Below are positions 59,508 through 64,000 of a stretch of 64,000 nucleotides of DNA, piece by piece. The DNA is taken from positions 372,001 through 436,000 of the forward strand of contig JAGKQI010000043.1 in NCBI GenBank assembly GCA_018806915.1. Reading direction: 5' to 3'. This DNA is from Phytophthora colocasiae. Taxonomy: Eukaryota; Oomycota; Peronosporomycetes; Peronosporales; Peronosporaceae. A program made the translations under genes and the position numbers. Numbering within the stretch: position 1 is the stretch's first letter; the number at the start of each line of letters is the position of its first letter. The notes under the pieces were generated by a model that was given only the letters and a program-made list of their open reading frames with translations, was not told the DNA's origin and ran no database searches.

Positions 59508-62500
59508 TCAACTCGCACTCTGAGTTGTAGAGTTCGTGACGCCACTTGCCTCACGAAGCTTCACTAATTGCGGTGTTGGAATCGCCTTGGTAAGATAGTC
59601 AGCTAGCTGCTCATTCGACGGTACGTGCTGCAACTGAATGTTACCCGCTTCAACGTGATCTCTGACGAAGTGTGCACGAAGGTCAATGTGTTTCGCTCGC
59701 GGCGTGTATCCTTGGTTTGTCGCGATACTGATGGCCGACTGGTTATCCAAGTAGATTGTTGATGCACTGCGAAGTTTGAATCCCATTTCGGTAAGCAAAT
59801 ACCGAAGCCAAATCACTTCTTGAGCCGCAAGAGCTAATGCAATGTACTCTGCCTCAGCAGATGACAGAGCAACTGTAGGTTGTCGTTTACTCTTGTACAC
59901 GACTGGTCCTCCTCCAAGCAGCAGTAGTACTCCAGATGTAGATCGACGACTGCCTTTGTCACCACCCCAATTTGCGTCAGCAAAGGTCTGTAGTGTGAAA
60001 CGTGCCGAACGCTGGAACAAGATCCCATGTGTGATTGTACCTTTCAGGTACTTGAGAACTCGGACTGCAGCGCGCCAGTGCATTTCACGAGGCTGTTCGA
60101 GAAACTGGGACAAAGTAGATAGAGATGCACTAATGTCCGGTCGTGTAGCATTAGCGACGTAGAGAAGAGATCCAATCAGCTCGCGATACTCGGTGCGGTT
60201 GCGGTGGTCATCGTGAGAATCGTCAGGAGTTAAATCTTGACCAAGAACCATGGGGTTTCGAACAGGATTGCATCCATGTAGGCTAAATTTCTCTAGCATC
60301 CTTGAAATGAACTGCGTCTGTCTGAGCAAAAGCTCCCCCTTCTCCACTGCGTACTGAATCTCCATACCCAGCACGTATCGAGCTTCTCCAAGTGACTTCA
60401 GTGTGAAATGTTCAGCAAGTTCGTCATAAATTTTGTCAGCCATCTCGTCACTCTTGCACCCAATTAGAAGATCATCCACGTACAAGATAATGAAGACCGG
60501 CGAGCTGGTTTTCCCACTCTGGTGCCTGACGAACAAGCATGGATCAGCACGACACTGCTCAAATCCCATCGAAATGAACACAGATCGAATTTTCTTGTAC
60601 CAAACCGCTGCAGCCTGTTTCAGGCCATACAAACTTCGTCTCAACTTGCACACCATGCCTTCAGGAATATTCACACCCAGCGGTGGAGCCATGTACACAT
60701 CTTCTTCTAGGTCTCCATTGAGAAATGCGGTCTCGACGTCAAACTGGCGGATGATCAATCCTAGCTTGCAACACACCGCAAGGAACACCCGAATAGTGTT
60801 TGTACTAGCAACGGGAGAGTAGGTACTGAAGTAGTCGATTCCACGCGTCTGCAAGTACCCAAGCGCGACTAAGCGTGCCTTGTAGCGTACGATTTCGCCT
60901 TTCTCGTCAAACTTGTGCGCAAATACCCACTTGAACCCGATGACTTTTACTCCTGGTGGTCGGCGAACCACATCCCACGTGTGATTTCTAATGTGAGCTC
61001 GGATTTCTCGCCTGATTGCTTCTTTCCACTGCTGCGATTCTGGTGACGACATCGCTTCGGCATAACTTTGCGGTACATCTGTCGACGAGAGCGCGATTTC
61101 ATACTCGTCAAGGCGCTGCCGCTTAGGTTCGGGTTCATCAATGTCACTTCCACTCCGAGTTGTAATTGCAGGCGCGTCTGACAGCAATGGTACGCCACAT
61201 TCAATGTCAGAATCATCACCATTAGTGAGTAGTCGTGGAGCGGTATACGAAAGTGACTGAGGCTTCGTAGATCCACCACTAAAGACCAGTTGATCACCAC
61301 TTGAGTCAGTGAAGTAGCGAGCGTTTTGAGGGACCAAAGCTGATTCCTCGCGGGTAGCTTGTTGAATTTGAGGAACACTAGAAGTTGCCGTGATACGGGG
61401 AACGCGTGGAGCTGAACTCGCAGTTATTTGACGAGTCGTCTCACTTGGTAACAGGGTAGCAGTACTTGTGCGTTCATCGGCGCGATGCGTCAGGTGTTGT
61501 GGCATGACAGCAGGAGTTTCGATGCCTTGAATCTCTCGTCTCTCCCCCTCAATCGGAATGACTGCCGATACTTGCTGCTCACGGGATTGAACTGGGTCTA
61601 TTTCCATGTCCACAGCGCCATCATCCGCTGTCTCGTCAATCTCCATGGCTTCAGCACTTGGGGTTAGTGGATTGTCATCATTAGTGCGCTTCGTGCCCAC
61701 ATCATTATCATCATCATAGGTACTAACCAACTTAACGTTTTCACGGCTTTCAACACGAATTACGTCGCGATATCCAGAAGCAGCACGCTCGTCCAATATA
61801 ACCGATCGCGATGTCACCAATCGATCATCATCTAGATCCCACACACGATATGCCTTTGAAGTTTCAGCATAACCAAGAAACAAACAGCGGTGTGCCTTTG
61901 CATCCAGTTTTGTCCGCTTTACCTTGTCGATGTGGATGAAGCCTTTCGCACCAAACACTCGCACATAGTCCAGCACTGGTTTGGATCCAGTAAGAACCTC
62001 AAACGGACTCATACCAGGTCGAGCCGTATTCGTGATCCTGTTGACTATGTGCACCGCGGTCATAATCGCTTCTCCCCACCACTTGCGCTCAACTTGCATG
62101 CCGTGCAGCATCGATCGCGCCATCTCCGTGACGGTCCTGTTCATACGTTCTGCAAGACCATTTTGCTGTGGTGAGTACGGTGCCGTCGTCTGATGAACGA
62201 TCCCGTGCTTCACGCAGAACGAATTCAATCGCTTGTTCACGTACTCACCACCGTTATCACTCCTTAAACACTTCACTCGTCGTCCATATTGGGTTGCCAC
62301 TAACGCGAAATACTCCTCGAACTTGTCAAATACCACAGACTTGTTGGGAATCAAGTACACGTGAACAAATCTCGTGAAGTCATCGATAAAAGTGAGCATG
62401 TAGCGAGCGCCACCTTTTGACACAGGCTTAATGGGGCCCATTACGTCGGAATGCACGATCTCGAACGGCTGAGATGTCTTCACTTCACTTCCAGACCGGT

Positions 62501-63884
62501 GTACAAATGGACTTGTCGACATCTTCCCGCAGGCACAACCCTCACAAATGCCGTTATTTTGTCGGGGAAGTTCCGGCACACCATCACATGCAGCGCTAAT
62601 CAATTTCATCTTGGTGTCGGACACGTGACCAAATCGTGCGTGCCACAACGCACTATCATCTTCACTCTTTCGCTTCACAACCGCCTCGAGCGCTTCTTCT
62701 GGTCTTTCTTGCTGTACATTCCACGCAAACAACTTGCCTTCTTTCCGGATCACAGCCACCACGTTATCATTCACCACTAGTTTGGCCTTGCCGTGTTCAA
62801 ACTGCACCAGAACGCCATGAGCAGTCAATGCAGGCACCGATACGAGTCTTCTATCCAGCATGGGGACATACAACACGTCCGTCAAACTCACTTTTGACCC
62901 ATTCTGAAGCGCAAATCGCACCGTTCCGCTTCCCCTCGCAGCTAGACGCTCTCCACTCGCCACTGTAATTGTAATCGGCGACGCCAACTCCCGAAATTCA
63001 TCAAAATCGCCACGTTCACCAGTCATGTGGCAACTAGCGCCACTATCCAGCAACCACGTTTTGTACGTTGTATATGTATCACACGTCGCGGAAAACACAA
63101 ACTCATCTCCATCATCTCGCGTCTTCTTCATAGGGCAGTCTACTTGTTTGTGGCCATTCTGGCCGCACTCAAAACATTTTCCTGGGAAGGTACTGTGGTT
63201 CCTCCCGCCATTCCAGCGATTGCTGCCTCTGCCTCGTCCACGGCCGCGTCCACGTCCACGGTATCCTCCACGACCACCTCCACGTTGTGCAGTTGCCTTG
63301 AATGCTGTCTCCTTCTGATCTCGCTTCTGCAGCGTCTCAAACTCGCGACGGAGCATCTCCTTGGCATCCAGTAGTGTCGTCTCGCTCTGGGTCTCAATGA
63401 TGCGTACCATAGCATCGTATTCAGAAGGGAGGCTGCCGAGTAGAATAGCCATCTTCTCGTCCTCGTTCACGTTGTCGCCGGCAGCACTAAGTTTCAGGCA
63501 AAGTTCATCAAAGTTTAACATGTGCTCCATCAGGTTTGCTCCGCTCTCCATCGAAAACTCATGTAACTGCTTTCGGAGTTGCACTCGGTTGTGCAGACTT
63601 TTCTTAGAGAAGAAGTTCTTCAGCGTCTCCCACGCGTCGTTCGCCGTCTTGCACTCTCTAACCATGGACTGGTACGTAGGTGAGAGCATTTTCACGAGCA
63701 CAGCCAGAGCCTTCATATCCTCGGCTTTCCACCTGGGATCATCCCGTTGCACCGCCGACTCTGACTTCACCTCAATGTGCTCCAATAGGTCCTTGCGCGC
63801 AAGCGCCATACGGGCGCAGAATTCCCACATGAAGTAGTTCTCGTCCGTAAGAACGTCGTTCGGACCTGACGTTGTTGGGCTCAT
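59508..63884 (-). CDS. Copia (Ty1-type) gag-pol polyprotein, apparently intact
   Basis: One uninterrupted frame. The frame opens at 63920 inside the LTR, but the likely start is MSPTTSGPNDVLTDENYFMW at about 63884, just after the primer-binding-like GGTTATGAGCCC. Order: gag helices (FFSKKSLHNRVQLRKQLHEF), Gly/Arg-rich RNA-binding stretch, zinc knuckle CFECGQNGHKQVDC, protease WLLDSGASCHM, integrase zinc finger (HARFGH, CEGCACGK) and core (DVMGPIKPVSKGGARYMLTF, DDFTRFVHVYLI, DNGGEYVNK, PQQNGLAERMNRT). Reverse transcriptase follows (WVFAHKFDEKGEIVRYKARL, FLNGDLEEDVYMAPP, ILYVDDLLIG), then RNase H (VALSSAEAEYIALALAAQEV and LADYLTKAIP). All signature residues are present and no stop is seen, so it may be competent for movement. 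Confidence 0.95.
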   Translation of the reverse strand: MSPTTSGPNDVLTDENYFMWEFCARMALARKDLLEHIEVKSESAVQRDDPRWKAEDMKALAVLVKMLSPTYQSMVRECKTANDAWETLKNFFSKKSLHNRVQLRKQLHEFSMESGANLMEHMLNFDELCLKLSAAGDNVNEDEKMAILLGSLPSEYDAMVRIIETQSETTLLDAKEMLRREFETLQKRDQKETAFKATAQRGGGRGGYRGRGRGRGRGRGSNRWNGGRNHSTFPGKCFECGQNGHKQVDCPMKKTRDDGDEFVFSATCDTYTTYKTWLLDSGASCHMTGERGDFDEFRELASPITITVASGERLAARGSGTVRFALQNGSKVSLTDVLYVPMLDRRLVSVPALTAHGVLVQFEHGKAKLVVNDNVVAVIRKEGKLFAWNVQQERPEEALEAVVKRKSEDDSALWHARFGHVSDTKMKLISAACDGVPELPRQNNGICEGCACGKMSTSPFVHRSGSEVKTSQPFEIVHSDVMGPIKPVSKGGARYMLTFIDDFTRFVHVYLIPNKSVVFDKFEEYFALVATQYGRRVKCLRSDNGGEYVNKRLNSFCVKHGIVHQTTAPYSPQQNGLAERMNRTVTEMARSMLHGMQVERKWWGEAIMTAVHIVNRITNTARPGMSPFEVLTGSKPVLDYVRVFGAKGFIHIDKVKRTKLDAKAHRCLFLGYAETSKAYRVWDLDDDRLVTSRSVILDERAASGYRDVIRVESRENVKLVSTYDDDNDVGTKRTNDDNPLTPSAEAMEIDETADDGAVDMEIDPVQSREQQVSAVIPIEGERREIQGIETPAVMPQHLTHRADERTSTATLLPSETTRQITASSAPRVPRITATSSVPQIQQATREESALVPQNARYFTDSSGDQLVFSGGSTKPQSLSYTAPRLLTNGDDSDIECGVPLLSDAPAITTRSGSDIDEPEPKRQRLDEYEIALSSTDVPQSYAEAMSSPESQQWKEAIRREIRAHIRNHTWDVVRRPPGVKVIGFKWVFAHKFDEKGEIVRYKARLVALGYLQTRGIDYFSTYSPVASTNTIRVFLAVCCKLGLIIRQFDVETAFLNGDLEEDVYMAPPLGVNIPEGMVCKLRRSLYGLKQAAAVWYKKIRSVFISMGFEQCRADPCLFVRHQSGKTSSPVFIILYVDDLLIGCKSDEMADKIYDELAEHFTLKSLGEARYVLGMEIQYAVEKGELLLRQTQFISRMLEKFSLHGCNPVRNPMVLGQDLTPDDSHDDHRNRTEYRELIGSLLYVANATRPDISASLSTLSQFLEQPREMHWRAAVRVLKYLKGTITHGILFQRSARFTLQTFADANWGGDKGSRRSTSGVLLLLGGGPVVYKSKRQPTVALSSAEAEYIALALAAQEVIWLRYLLTEMGFKLRSASTIYLDNQSAISIATNQGYTPRAKHIDLRAHFVRDHVEAGNIQLQHVPSNEQLADYLTKAIPTPQLVKLREASGVTNSTTQSAS

Positions 63885-63888
63885 AACC

Positions 63889-64000
63889 AATAACGATTGC
63901 GCGTATTCTTGACGATGCAAAATGAAAAGTGATCATATTAGTAAAAACTTCCTCCTACTCGCTAGCTATTGATCCATTCTAGAACACTCGAAGCCTCACC
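63889..64000 (-). repeat. 5' LTR of the copia element, cut by the window edge
   Basis: 112 of about 190 bp visible, all identical to the 3' LTR, implying a recent insertion. The rest and the target duplication lie outside. Confidence 0.9.

Overview
The window looks like a transposon-dense, gene-sparse stretch of an oomycete genome, most likely Phytophthora or a close relative. The reasons are: a family of membrane-anchored TKL-type kinases of the kind expanded in oomycetes; spliceosomal introns of 56-102 bp with GT..AG ends and ctaac/tgac-like branch sites; oomycete-style piggyBac, copia and gypsy elements, a tRNA-derived SINE and Polinton-like relics; and Fanzor (eukaryotic TnpB-like) genes. 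Genus assignment is inference. No rRNA, tRNA gene or CRISPR array was seen.

The most striking structure is a nested one. Between 2608 and 23602 lies a 20,995-bp unit whose two ends carry the same inverted terminal sequence (CCCACCGGCGACCG, then a perfect hairpin), each flanked by TTAA. The outer flanks are two halves of one minus-strand Fanzor gene (C-terminal half below 2604, N-terminal half above 23606). Joining them at a single TTAA gives exactly the uninterrupted sequence seen in a second Fanzor copy at about 28170. The unit is therefore read as a giant piggyBac-type transposon inserted in the RuvC-I codons of a Fanzor gene. It carries its own, now decayed, piggyBac transposase (7927-10551, minus). 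Directly upstream is an intact three-exon tandem-chromodomain gene (10552-11620) that may be the amino end of the same protein. The remaining load is a DOT1-like methyltransferase, a coiled-coil gene, an ADP/ATP-translocase pseudogene, an unrecognised five-exon Cys-containing gene, a 5.3-kb fold-back element with arms of about 1.4 and 1.9 kb, a P-loop kinase-like gene, a small membrane protein and a type II membrane protein with a beta-rich exterior. The Fanzor N-terminal half is further split by an 883-bp hAT element with an 8-bp target duplication.

From 25 to 40.7 kb, two more Fanzor copies (26.6-28.8 kb, one frameshift; 32.1-34.3 kb, several lesions) are interleaved with a cluster of receptor-like TKL kinases. 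The cluster holds an ectodomain pseudogene (28867), an intact 639-aa kinase (29840-31759), an intact 735-aa kinase (35376-37583) and a kinase split by a 556-bp hAT element with an exact 8-bp duplication (38027-40667). A pseudokinase of the same family starts the window. The last two kinases are head to head, and their promoter region is duplicated upstream of the 639-aa kinase, with a Fanzor copy inserted beside it.

From 41 to 64 kb the sequence is almost wholly mobile elements: solo and partial LTRs, a complete 3,429-bp piggyBac element with TTAA duplications sitting two bases inside a copia LTR, copia and gypsy fragments (one gypsy fragment with a chromodomain), a Polinton-like tail-fibre gene with an S74-type domain split by a SINE, a degenerate gypsy element, a Polinton-like DNA polymerase relic, and at the right edge an apparently intact copia element whose visible LTR sequences are identical.
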